This document shows positions 43,663-52,513 of a DNA stretch of 64,000 nucleotides, piece by piece. The stretch's first letter is position 1, and every line of letters begins with the position of its first letter. The position numbers were made by a program, and so were the translations under genes. The stretch lies in contig NZ_CP063203.1 in NCBI RefSeq assembly GCF_019904255.1, positions 372,001 to 436,000 of the forward strand. The letters run 5' to 3'. The DNA is from Marixanthomonas sp. SCSIO 43207 (lineage in GTDB: Bacteria; Bacteroidota; Bacteroidia; Flavobacteriales; Flavobacteriaceae). The notes under the pieces are model-generated. The model did not search any database. It was given only the letters and a program-made list of their open reading frames with translations, and had not been told where the DNA came from.

Positions 43663-46068
43663 ATGAAAAAAATTATATTTTTTATGGTGTTATTTGGGTT
43701 TTCCCTTTCATTAAAAGCTCAAATAGTCACCATTCAAGACCAGGAGACCAATCAGCCGCTCGAACTGGTCACATTAATAAGCAAAGACACTAATGCTTAT
43801 GCCACTACAAACTCAAAAGGAAAAGCTGATATTTCGGCATTAAAAAATGCTGAATCAATTGAAATAAGAACGTTAGGCTATAAAACTTTGATAAAAAGTT
43901 ATGCTGAAATATCTTCTGAAGATTTTCTACTTTATTTAGAACCATCAAACATTAGTATGGATGAGGTAGTTGTTTCTGCAACAAGATGGAATCAATCTAC
44001 ATCAAACGTTCCTTCAAAAGTAATTTCCATTTCGCCTAAAGAAATCACCTTACAAAATCCACAAACAGCAGCAGATTTACTGGGAGTTTCTGGCAAGGTG
44101 TTTATTCAAAAAAGTCAACAAGGCGGCGGAAGCCCCATGATAAGGGGCTTTGCTACCAACAGATTGGTTTACACAATTGATGGAGTGCGAATGAATACCG
44201 CAATTTTTAGAGGCGGAAATTTGCAAAACGTTATTTCTTTAGATCCATTTGCTACAGAGCACGCAGAGGTTCTTTTTGGCCCGGGATCTGTAATTTATGG
44301 AAGTGATGCCATTGGTGGTGTTATGAGTTTTCAAACCCTTACTCCCCAATTCTCTTTGGATGATGAACCGTTTATTTCAGGAAAAGCAATCACACGATAT
44401 GCTTCAGCAAACAATGAAAAAACAGGACACCTAGATGTTAATGTAGGTTGGAAAAAATGGGCCATCACAACTAGTATCACTTCAAATAATTATGAAGACT
44501 TAAAGCAAGGAAGCGAAGGTCCCGATGAGTTTTTACGACCTTATTTTGTAAAACGTCAGGATAGCATGGATGTAGTGGTAGCAAATGAAGATCCTCGCGT
44601 GCAAAATCCGTCTGGATTTTCTCAAATTAACTTTATGCAGAAGGTAAGGTTTAAACCAAATGAAAACTGGGACTTTCAATATGGATTTCATTATTCTGAA
44701 ACTTCAGATTATGGACGCTATGATAGGCATCAACGTATGAGAGACGGAGCACCACGATATGGAGAATGGAAATATGGACCACAAAAGTGGATGATGAATA
44801 ATTTGAACTTTACTCACAATAAGAAAAACAGCCTTTACGATCAACTTTCAGTACGATTGGCAGTACAAAATTTTGAAGAAAGCCGAATAAGCAGAAACTT
44901 CAATGATCCAAGTCGTGAAACCAGAGTAGAAAAAGTTGATGCATACTCAGCCAATATTGATTTTACAAAATCGTTAGGCTCCAGACACAAATTATACTAT
45001 GGCTTAGAGCTAGTTACCAATGATGTAAACTCAACTGGAACAGATACCAATATTGACACAGGCTTTAGCCAAGCAGGACCAAGTAGATATCCAGAAGCCA
45101 CTTGGAGTTCATACGCTGCCTATGTTTCAGATCAATTTACCATCAATGATCAAGTTTCCTTGCAAGGTGGTCTTAGGTATAATTTTATAAAATTGGATGC
45201 TGAATTTGACACCCGCTTTTATCCATTTCCGTTTGAAACCGCTTCATTAGAAAATGGAAATTTAACCGGAAGTCTTGGTGTTGTTTACAGACCTGCAGAC
45301 GATTGGGTGATAAGCTCAAATGCTTCAACTGCTTTTAGAGCTCCCAATGTAGATGATGTAGGTAAAGTATTTGATTCAGAACCGGGATCTGTAGTAGTAC
45401 CCAATCCCGATTTGGAAGCTGAATACGCTTACAACATTGATTTGGGTGTAGCAAAAGTATTTGATGATGTTGTTAAAGTTGATGTTACAGGATATTATAC
45501 GCATTTAAAAAATGCTTTGGTACGTCGAGATTTTAAATTAAATGGACAAGACAGTATTGTTTATGATGGTCAATTAAGTAAAGTTCAAGCCATTCAAAAC
45601 GCAGCTGAAGCTAATGTATATGGTGTTCAAGCCGGTATTGAAGTGAAGCTGCCAAGTAATTTTGGTTTTTCTTCAGACTTTAATTATCAATACGGAGAAG
45701 AAGAACTAGATGACGGCTCAAAAAGTCGTTCTCGTCATGCAGCACCTTGGTTTGGTGTTTCTAGGCTAACGTATAGTGCACAAAAACTAAATATGCAGCT
45801 TTATTTAAATTATAGTGGAGAACTAGATTTTGAAGATTTACCTGAATCTGAAAAAGGTAAAACCGAGATTTATGCAATTAACGAAGAGGGAAACCCCTAC
45901 GCTGCAGGTTGGTACACTCTTAATTATAAAGCTAGTTATCGTTTAAATGATATGTTTACTGTAACCGGAGGGCTTGAAAATATAACTGATAGACGGTACC
46001 GTCCTTATAGCTCAGGAATTTCGGGAGCAGGACGAAACTTTATTCTTTCGCTGCGAGCAGACTTTTAA
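43663..46068 (+). CDS. TonB-dependent receptor (heme/siderophore-like)
   Basis: 801-residue outer-membrane transporter. Signal peptide (MKKIIFFMVLFGFSLSLKAQ), carboxypeptidase-like domain (about 20-95), plug (MDEVVVSATRWNQSTSNVPS, DLLGVSGKVFIQKSQQGGGS, MIRGFATNRLVYTIDGVRMN) and a ~600-residue barrel. The boxes TAFRAPNVDD and VVPNPDLEAEYAYNID resemble the FRAP and NPDL boxes of heme receptors, and RGFATNR with DGVRMNTAIFRGGN also fits that branch. However the histidine usually placed between those boxes is missing, so a heme ligand is tentative. It is followed by a strong terminator. Confidence 0.88.
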   Translation: MKKIIFFMVLFGFSLSLKAQIVTIQDQETNQPLELVTLISKDTNAYATTNSKGKADISALKNAESIEIRTLGYKTLIKSYAEISSEDFLLYLEPSNISMDEVVVSATRWNQSTSNVPSKVISISPKEITLQNPQTAADLLGVSGKVFIQKSQQGGGSPMIRGFATNRLVYTIDGVRMNTAIFRGGNLQNVISLDPFATEHAEVLFGPGSVIYGSDAIGGVMSFQTLTPQFSLDDEPFISGKAITRYASANNEKTGHLDVNVGWKKWAITTSITSNNYEDLKQGSEGPDEFLRPYFVKRQDSMDVVVANEDPRVQNPSGFSQINFMQKVRFKPNENWDFQYGFHYSETSDYGRYDRHQRMRDGAPRYGEWKYGPQKWMMNNLNFTHNKKNSLYDQLSVRLAVQNFEESRISRNFNDPSRETRVEKVDAYSANIDFTKSLGSRHKLYYGLELVTNDVNSTGTDTNIDTGFSQAGPSRYPEATWSSYAAYVSDQFTINDQVSLQGGLRYNFIKLDAEFDTRFYPFPFETASLENGNLTGSLGVVYRPADDWVISSNASTAFRAPNVDDVGKVFDSEPGSVVVPNPDLEAEYAYNIDLGVAKVFDDVVKVDVTGYYTHLKNALVRRDFKLNGQDSIVYDGQLSKVQAIQNAAEANVYGVQAGIEVKLPSNFGFSSDFNYQYGEEELDDGSKSRSRHAAPWFGVSRLTYSAQKLNMQLYLNYSGELDFEDLPESEKGKTEIYAINEEGNPYAAGWYTLNYKASYRLNDMFTVTGGLENITDRRYRPYSSGISGAGRNFILSLRADF

Positions 46069-46090
46069 TTCTGAAATAATTAGTAAATTT

Positions 46091-46127
46091 AAAACTGTCA
46101 TCTTTTTAGATGGCAGTTTTTTTATTG
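46091..46127 (+). terminator. Intrinsic terminator after the TonB receptor gene
   Basis: 13-bp stem, AAAACTGTCATCT (46091-46103) with 46108-46120, one G-T pair, 4-base loop, then T residues. Also usable by the convergent DUF5686 gene. Confidence 0.88.
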
Positions 46128-46133
46128 GCATGC

Positions 46134-48611
46134 TTAAAAAGAAAATCCAAAAACACCAGTAACCCCAAATTCTCGAGCCCCAGGATTATCTAAGTAATTT
46201 CCTCGGAAATTAAAATCAATTCTGAAAATTCTAAAAATATTACCTACACCTACACTCCACTCCCAGTAGATATCTTCTGGAGCTTGATACACAATATTTG
46301 ACGCATTGAGTGCTTTGTTATCATCAGATATTTGTCCATAAACAGCTCTAAAACCTATTACTTCTCTAAGGTCTAAATCGCGTAAACCAGGAATTCTACC
46401 AAAAATACGACCTCCAAAATCATGTTGCAGATGTAAAGATGTGTATGTATCGGTTACAAACTCATAATAATCAAGATTTGTAAAAGCATTATATAAACTA
46501 AAGTACGTTTGATTACCTGGCACCGGACTTAATAACCCGAGCGGTACAGGATCAAAGATTTTACCTGCTTCAATTGTAGAAAGTAATCTCCCAAATCCAC
46601 CAATATTCCACGGCTGTGTATATAGAGTTTGAAGCTTTTTATATTCAAAATCTCCATCCAGAATATCTTTAAGACCATAGGTATAACCTAGATAAAAACT
46701 GGGATAATCTCCATCATTAATAATGGTTCTTTCTACGCCATAACCAGAAGTTTTACGCTTAGGAGTATAGAAAAGACCTAATTCTATTTCGGGTTGAGAA
46801 ATAGTACTTTTTACACTTCCGTCTTCAGCAAAATAATCTAAGCTAAATGTATCTGTGGCAGAGCGCAATTTTCTATGAGAGCCTGTAACCCGAACGGTAA
46901 AATTTTTGGCAGGTTCAATTTCAAACCCGGCTGTTGCGAGTTTTATACGAGTTAAACGGTCATTTGCACCTACAGAAATTAATGATGAAGAAGCCAAACT
47001 TCTCCCCAATACATCATTACTTGTAGTTAAACTAGCACCTGTTTGCTCAACGTCTTTTCTATACCCACTGAAAATGGATAATCTTGACTTTCGGTCTAAA
47101 AGTACTTTTCCTGATATTCCAAATTTGAATCGTTTGTCTTTAAAACCATATGCTCCAAAGGTTTCTATTCGCCAAGGATCATTTTGGCTAAAGTAGGTTC
47201 TACCACCTAGTCTAATTCGTAATCCTTCGGCTTCATTAAAACCAAAAATGGAAAAAACCGGACCAACATCAAAGTTATCTACTTCATAATAACCCGTAGC
47301 CAAAGTAGCTCCAAGGTTATAAAGTGTTTTAAAGCGAGGTACCGTTTTAAGAGTGTCTAAAAGGCGATAAACACCTTTTTCATCTTTATTTAAGGCTTCC
47401 ATACGGTTTTGTTCCCAAAAACTATCGGGTCTATTATAAACCGCTTCATTATATGGGTTGGTTTGTTCACCGTAAAAACTTTTATCTTTTTTTATATCAA
47501 AGTTATAATTATCATACAGCGTTGTTCTTTTTCCGTAGATACCTTGTGCTTCTTCTTTTTTTCTGAAACTGAAATCACTCAAAAAATGATCTCGAGTTAT
47601 TAAAAATATACTGTCGTTTAACACTTCAAACTCTTGCTCTATATACACTTCTCTCACCCAATTAAGGTTTGCACTTTTTGAAGCTTGTAGGTTTATTTCT
47701 TTGATAGCCCAAGTTGTATCGTTTACCCAAAAATCACCTTTAAAAGTTAGTTCGTTTTTTCTACGAGGGTAATAAACAATGTTGTAGCACCACTTGTTAT
47801 CACGATAAGCACTGTCTAAAAGAACATAATTATAAACGTCAATACCTGTACGAGATAAAGGGCTTGTAAAGGCCTTGTCAAAAAACTTTAGGTAATTATC
47901 ATAGACATTATATTCTTTATACAGATCTTTTACAAAAGCAATCAGGGTTTGATTGTTTTCAAAACCCGAGTTTTTATTTCCTTTTAATACTTCTTTTTCT
48001 TCATTTAAATCATTGTCACCATATACCTTTGAATAGGCTTCATTTATAAAAATAGGCAGGTAAGAGTTTCCGGTAACTTTTGATGTGTCAATTTGATCCC
48101 ACATAAATTCCATTCCTTTAAAAATTTTACTTTTTATAAGGGTACTATCAATGGTGTTAAGGTCAAATTCTAGTTTTTCATATTTATCGTAGCTGTACTG
48201 TTTGAATTTTTTTACTCCATTTTCACGCCTATTTTCCCAAATTTTACGAAGAATATCAATAGCCGGATTGTTCTCTTTGGGCTGTTTACCACTTACAATC
48301 ACAACTTCATCAAGAGCTGCAGCTTCTTCTTCAAGCGTCACCTCCATTTTGTAAGAGTTACGCTGTGTTAATGCAACCTCTTTACTTTCAAAACCTACAA
48401 ATGAAAAAACTATTGCATCAAAATTTTGATCACTTTCTAGGTAAAAACGACCGTCTTCATTTGATATCGTCCCTTCGTTTGAAGCTTTAAAAACTACATT
48501 TACAAAGGGTAATGGAGTACCAGAAGCATCTTTAACCGTACCACTTACCTTTGTTTGCGCAACCAAAACTGAGGTAATTAATAAAAAAAATGAAATAATT
48601 AATTGTTTCAT
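46134..48611 (-). CDS. DUF5686 family protein with carboxypeptidase-like regulatory domain
   Basis: 825-residue outer-membrane-associated protein. Signal peptide (MKQLIISFFLLITSVLVAQ), a CarboxypepD_reg-like beta-sandwich (about 22-95: SGTVKDASGTPLPFVNVVFK), the helical LRKIWENRRENGVKKFKQYS segment typical of DUF5686 and a C-terminal beta-barrel-like region of transmembrane strands ending FGVTGVFGFSF, a good Omp-type terminal strand. Role unknown. Transcribed toward the TonB receptor, with which it shares a terminator. Confidence 0.82.
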   Translation of the reverse strand: MKQLIISFFLLITSVLVAQTKVSGTVKDASGTPLPFVNVVFKASNEGTISNEDGRFYLESDQNFDAIVFSFVGFESKEVALTQRNSYKMEVTLEEEAAALDEVVIVSGKQPKENNPAIDILRKIWENRRENGVKKFKQYSYDKYEKLEFDLNTIDSTLIKSKIFKGMEFMWDQIDTSKVTGNSYLPIFINEAYSKVYGDNDLNEEKEVLKGNKNSGFENNQTLIAFVKDLYKEYNVYDNYLKFFDKAFTSPLSRTGIDVYNYVLLDSAYRDNKWCYNIVYYPRRKNELTFKGDFWVNDTTWAIKEINLQASKSANLNWVREVYIEQEFEVLNDSIFLITRDHFLSDFSFRKKEEAQGIYGKRTTLYDNYNFDIKKDKSFYGEQTNPYNEAVYNRPDSFWEQNRMEALNKDEKGVYRLLDTLKTVPRFKTLYNLGATLATGYYEVDNFDVGPVFSIFGFNEAEGLRIRLGGRTYFSQNDPWRIETFGAYGFKDKRFKFGISGKVLLDRKSRLSIFSGYRKDVEQTGASLTTSNDVLGRSLASSSLISVGANDRLTRIKLATAGFEIEPAKNFTVRVTGSHRKLRSATDTFSLDYFAEDGSVKSTISQPEIELGLFYTPKRKTSGYGVERTIINDGDYPSFYLGYTYGLKDILDGDFEYKKLQTLYTQPWNIGGFGRLLSTIEAGKIFDPVPLGLLSPVPGNQTYFSLYNAFTNLDYYEFVTDTYTSLHLQHDFGGRIFGRIPGLRDLDLREVIGFRAVYGQISDDNKALNASNIVYQAPEDIYWEWSVGVGNIFRIFRIDFNFRGNYLDNPGAREFGVTGVFGFSF

Positions 48612-48640
48612 AGTAGGTTCTTTCAGCTAGATTTTGTGGA

Positions 48641-48679
48641 CAAAAAAACCTTGCATTACGTAAACGCAATGAAAGGTTT
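48641..48679 (-). terminator. Intrinsic terminator after pdhB
   Basis: Stem AAACCTT(g)CATT (48646-48657) with AATG(a)AAGGTTT (48668-48679), one mismatch, followed on the minus strand by a run of T residues. Confidence 0.75.
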
Positions 48680-48713
48680 ATATTGGTGTATCAATAGTAA
48701 GATACACGTTATA

Positions 48714-49691
48714 TTATTTGTAAAGTACTTTTTTTACTGCCTTTACTACATCACTTGGTCCTGGCAACCATTCTTTTAATAATTCTGGTGAATAAGGTGC
48801 CGGTGTATCTCCTGTATTTATTTTTACAATTGGTGCATCTAGGTAATCAAAGGCTTGACTTTGCACTTGGTATGTAATTTCAGTTGCTACGTTACCAAAA
48901 GGCCAAGCTTCTTCAAGAATTACCAATCTATTTGTTTTTTTAACCGATTCTAAAATAGTGTCATGATCCATTGGACGCACGGTACGAAGATCAATTATTT
49001 CACATTCTATTCCTTCTTCGGCTAAATCTTCTGCTGCTTTGTAAGCTGCTTTTATAATTTTTCCGAAAGAAACAATTGTTACATCTGCTCCTTTTCGTTT
49101 TACTTCAGCAACGCCAAGTGGGATTAAGTATTCTCCTTCTGGCACCTCGCCTTTATCACCATACATTTGCTCACTTTCCATAAAAATCACTGGATCGTCA
49201 TCACGAATGGCACTTTTCAACAATCCTTTTGCATCTTTTGGATTACTAGGCACCACAACTTTAAGTCCTGGGCAGTTAGCGTACCAACTTTCAAAAGCTT
49301 GTGAATGTGTTGCCGCTAATTGTCCAGCTGAAGCAGTAGGTCCTCTAAAAACAATAGGAATATTGAATTGCCCACCACTCATCTGGCGCATTTTTGCTGC
49401 ATTATTGATTATTTGATCAATTCCTACTAACGAGAAATTAAAAGTCATAAACTCAATAATAGGACGATTACCGTTCATAGCTGAACCAATACCTATACCT
49501 GAAAAACCAAGTTCAGAAATTGGAGTATCAATTATTCGCTTAGCCCCAAATTCATCGAGCATTCCTTTACTGGCTTTATAAGCACCGTTGTATTCGGCAA
49601 CTTCTTCGCCCATTAAATATATAGTATCGTCGCGACGCATCTCTTCGCTCATGGCTTCGGCTATCGCTTCACGGAATTGTAATGTTTTCAT
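48714..49691 (-). CDS. pdhB: Pyruvate dehydrogenase E1 component, beta subunit
   Basis: 325-residue beta chain of the alpha2beta2-type 2-oxo acid dehydrogenase E1. Family blocks: REAIAEAMSEEMRRDDTIYL, GEEVAEYNGAYKASKGM (thiamine-related Glu), NNAAKMRQMSGGQF, RGPTASAGQLAATHSQAFES and VPSNPKDAKGLLKSAIRDDD. These residues match pyruvate-type E1 beta better than branched-chain enzymes, but that is a judgement by eye. No alpha subunit or E2 gene is beside it, which is common in Bacteroidota. Divergent from etfB. Confidence 0.9.
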   Translation of the reverse strand: MKTLQFREAIAEAMSEEMRRDDTIYLMGEEVAEYNGAYKASKGMLDEFGAKRIIDTPISELGFSGIGIGSAMNGNRPIIEFMTFNFSLVGIDQIINNAAKMRQMSGGQFNIPIVFRGPTASAGQLAATHSQAFESWYANCPGLKVVVPSNPKDAKGLLKSAIRDDDPVIFMESEQMYGDKGEVPEGEYLIPLGVAEVKRKGADVTIVSFGKIIKAAYKAAEDLAEEGIECEIIDLRTVRPMDHDTILESVKKTNRLVILEEAWPFGNVATEITYQVQSQAFDYLDAPIVKINTGDTPAPYSPELLKEWLPGPSDVVKAVKKVLYK

Positions 49692-49732
49692 CTGTTATAA
49701 CGCTTTTCTTTCTGAAAATTATGTCAAGACGA

Positions 49733-49740
49733 CAAAAATA
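49733..49740 (-). promoter_or_regulatory. -7 box of the pdhB promoter
   Basis: Minus strand TATTTTTG, an exact TAnnTTTG match 42 bases before the pdhB start codon. Confidence 0.5.
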
Positions 49741-49874
49741 GTATATTCTAAATGCGAATTAGTAATTTTTATCAAGTTTTAACGGAAATTTATTATGCGT
49801 GCATAGCATTTTTTGGAAATATATGCCTATCTTCGTAACCCGAAAAAATAATACTCAAAAAAGATATAAAGTAT

Positions 49875-50615
49875 ATGAAAATTTTAGTGTGTATAAGTCA
49901 CGTACCAGACACTACCTCAAAGATTAACTTTACAGATAACGATACTAAATTTGACACAAATGGGGTACAATTTGTGATCAATCCAAATGACGAATTTGGT
50001 CTTACTCGTGCTATGTGGTTTAAAGAAAAACAAGGCGCTACCGTACACGTTGTAAACGTTGGTGGTACAGACACAGAACCAACTTTAAGAAAAGCCCTAG
50101 CCATAGGCGCAGACGAAGCCATTCGTGTAAATGCAGAAGCTACAGATGGCTTTTCAGTTGCAAAACAATTGGCCAATGTAGTAAAAGAAGGCGAATATGA
50201 CCTTGTACTTGGCGGCCGTGAATCTATTGATTATAATGGCGGTATGGTTCCTGGAATGATTGCTCAATTAACCGGAGCAAACTTTGTAAACACTTGTATA
50301 AGTCTTGAAATTGATGGTGATACTGCTACGGCAATTCGTGAAATTGACGGTGGTAAAGAAACAGTAAAAGCCAAACTACCATTAGTTGTAGGTGGACAAA
50401 AAGGTATTGTAGAAGAAAGCGACCTTCGCATCCCAAATATGCGCGGTATTATGCAAGCTCGTAAAAAACCTTTAACGGTTAAGGAGCCTGTAGAAGCAAA
50501 TGCTGAAACACAAACAGCAAAGTTTGAAAAACCAGCTCCAAAAGGTGATATCAAATTGGTTGAAACTGTTGATGAATTAGTTGATTTACTTCACAACGAA
50601 GCCAAAGTGATATAA
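49875..50615 (+). CDS. etfB: Electron transfer flavoprotein, beta subunit
   Basis: Beta chain of the ETF heterodimer, which takes electrons from acyl-CoA and other dehydrogenases. Shows MKILVCISHVPDTTSKINFT at the N terminus, the GADEAIRVNA loop and the ETF-beta signature PLVVGGQKGIVEESDLRIPNMRGIMQARKKPL split over residues ~175-206 (key GQ, LRIPNMRGIMQARKKP). Length 246 typical. Followed by etfA after 93 bases. Confidence 0.96.
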   Translation: MKILVCISHVPDTTSKINFTDNDTKFDTNGVQFVINPNDEFGLTRAMWFKEKQGATVHVVNVGGTDTEPTLRKALAIGADEAIRVNAEATDGFSVAKQLANVVKEGEYDLVLGGRESIDYNGGMVPGMIAQLTGANFVNTCISLEIDGDTATAIREIDGGKETVKAKLPLVVGGQKGIVEESDLRIPNMRGIMQARKKPLTVKEPVEANAETQTAKFEKPAPKGDIKLVETVDELVDLLHNEAKVI

Positions 50616-50708
50616 ACAAGTTTTTCGAAATCACTTCGGAAATATCTTAAATTGAAAAAATTATAAATTTCATTCTGATGCTAATCAGAATTCAAAATAT
50701 AAAAAAAT

Positions 50709-51677
50709 ATGTCAGTACTCGTATATACAGAATCAGAAGACGGAACATTTAAAAAAATTGCTCACGAAGCTGTTTCCTACGCAAAAGGAATTGCAGACAA
50801 CATGGGTACACAAGTAACTGCAATTGCAATTAATGGAGGTGACACCAGTGTATTGGGTAAATATGGTGCCGATAAGGTATTAAATGTTTCAAACGATAAA
50901 CTATCAAAATTTAACGCAGAAGCATATGCAGATGCCGTTGCCAAAGCCGCAGAAAAAGAAGACGCCAAAGTTATAGTTGTTTCTAGTAGTGCAAATAGCA
51001 AATTTATGGCACCTCTATTGGCTGTAAACCTAGAAGCAGGTTATGTACCCAATGTAACCGAACTTCCAGAAAGCACAGAGCCTTTTAAAGTAAAACATAG
51101 TGTTTTTACTAACAAAGCTTTTTCTATTACCGAAATAAAAACCGACGTTAAAGTGGTTGGTCTAGCCAAAAACGCTTACGGAGTTAAAGAAAATGAAGCT
51201 GATGCAACTACCGAAGATTTTTCACCTGAACTTTCTTCTGAAGATTTTTCTGTTGAAGTAGTTTCTGTTGACAAAGCAACCGATAAAGTAACCATTGCCG
51301 ATGCTGAAATTGTAGTTTCTGGTGGTCGCGGTCTTAAAGGACCTGAAAACTGGGGAATGATTGAAGAAATGGCAGATATTCTAGGTGCCGCTACAGCTTG
51401 CTCAAAGCCTGTAAGTGATATGGGATGGAGACCTCACAGCGAGCACGTAGGTCAAACTGGTAAACCCGTTGCATCAAATCTATATATCGCTATAGGAATA
51501 AGTGGTGCCATTCAACACTTGGCAGGTATTAACGCTTCAAAAACAAAAGTTGTTATTAACAACGACCCTGAAGCACCTTTCTTTAAAAACGCAGACTACG
51601 GTATTGTAGGTGACGCTTTTGAAGTAGTACCTAAGCTGAATGAAAAATTAAAAGAATTCAAAGCACAGAACGCATAA
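50709..51677 (+). CDS. etfA: Electron transfer flavoprotein, alpha subunit
   Basis: FAD-binding alpha chain of ETF, 322 residues. The FAD domain shows IVVSGGRGLKGPENWGMIEE, DMGWRPHSEHVGQTGKPV (the SxxxGxTG-type FAD pocket) and LYIAIGISGAIQHLAGINAS, all hallmark. The N-terminal half is a Rossmann-like domain shared with etfB. Operon with etfB, terminated by a strong hairpin. Confidence 0.97.
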   Translation: MSVLVYTESEDGTFKKIAHEAVSYAKGIADNMGTQVTAIAINGGDTSVLGKYGADKVLNVSNDKLSKFNAEAYADAVAKAAEKEDAKVIVVSSSANSKFMAPLLAVNLEAGYVPNVTELPESTEPFKVKHSVFTNKAFSITEIKTDVKVVGLAKNAYGVKENEADATTEDFSPELSSEDFSVEVVSVDKATDKVTIADAEIVVSGGRGLKGPENWGMIEEMADILGAATACSKPVSDMGWRPHSEHVGQTGKPVASNLYIAIGISGAIQHLAGINASKTKVVINNDPEAPFFKNADYGIVGDAFEVVPKLNEKLKEFKAQNA

Positions 51678-51704
51678 TTTTTGTTACTTTGTGCCTAATA
51701 TAAA

Positions 51705-51753
51705 AGGCTGTTTAATTAAGGAAACTTCCTTTTTTAAACAGCTTTCTTTTTTA
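51705..51753 (+). terminator. Intrinsic terminator after etfA
   Basis: Stem GCTGTTTAA (51707-51715) with TTAAACAGC (51734-51742), with an inner GGAA/TTCC pair, then a T tract. Confidence 0.85.
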
Positions 51754-51812
51754 TTTTACAAGGGTATAGTACCGTTAAACACAACCCTTTAACATTAAAA
51801 TTTTAATTTTTA

Positions 51813-52445
51813 ATGAGTCTTGTAAGACTGAGCATAAAAGGAATATCTTATAGCCAAACGCAAAATGGAGCTTACGCTTTAATTTTAAGCGAGATGGAAG
51901 GTGAACGCAAATTACCCATCGTTATTGGGGCTTTTGAAGCACAATCTATCGCCATCGCTTTAGAAAAAGAGATAAAGCCTCCGCGACCATTAACCCATGA
52001 TTTGTTTAAAAATTTTGCAGACAGGTTTGAGATTGTAATCAAGCAAGTTATAATTCACAAATTAATAGATGGCGTTTTTTATTCTAGCATAATTTGCGAA
52101 AGAGATGGTCTTGAAGAAATTGTCGATGCCCGCACCAGCGACGCTATTGCTTTAGCTCTTCGGTTTAACGCACCAATATTTACTTATAAAAATATACTTG
52201 ACAAAGCCGGAATTTTCTTAAAAACTACTCCAAAAAAGAAGAAAGAAAAAACTTCAGAAAGCGAAGATTCAGTTTTAGAAGAATTAATAGGCGGTGAAGA
52301 TAAAGAGTCTGTTGCTCCTTCAAAGCAAAATTTTGGCAAATTCTCTATCAAAGAATTAAATGAAATGTTGGACGAAGCAGTTGCTAATGAAGATTATGAA
52401 AGAGCAGCCAGCATACGTGATGAAATTTCAAAACGAGAGGAATAA
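51813..52445 (+). CDS. DUF151 bifunctional nuclease family protein with UVR-type C-terminal helix
   Basis: 210 residues. The N-terminal DUF151 domain (about 1-140) has RLSIKGISYSQTQNGAYALI, ERKLPIVIGAFEAQSIAIAL and DARTSDAIALALRFNAPIFT, matching the bifunctional DNase/RNase-like family. A low-complexity KKKKEKT linker leads to a C-terminal segment LNEMLDEAVANEDYERAASI RDEISK typical of UVR motifs. DNA or RNA processing is inferred from the family. Nucleoside transporter gene follows. Confidence 0.87.
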   Translation: MSLVRLSIKGISYSQTQNGAYALILSEMEGERKLPIVIGAFEAQSIAIALEKEIKPPRPLTHDLFKNFADRFEIVIKQVIIHKLIDGVFYSSIICERDGLEEIVDARTSDAIALALRFNAPIFTYKNILDKAGIFLKTTPKKKKEKTSESEDSVLEELIGGEDKESVAPSKQNFGKFSIKELNEMLDEAVANEDYERAASIRDEISKREE

Positions 52446-52513
52446 ACATCACATTTTTAATAAATCTTGTATTATGTATAACTCTATATTTCAGAAGTAA
52501 TTAATTGTAAACT

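Noticed and set aside
43663-46068. Confident call of heme receptor
   Set aside because: FRAP- and NPDL-like boxes are present, but the histidine usually found between them is absent. Ligand left open.
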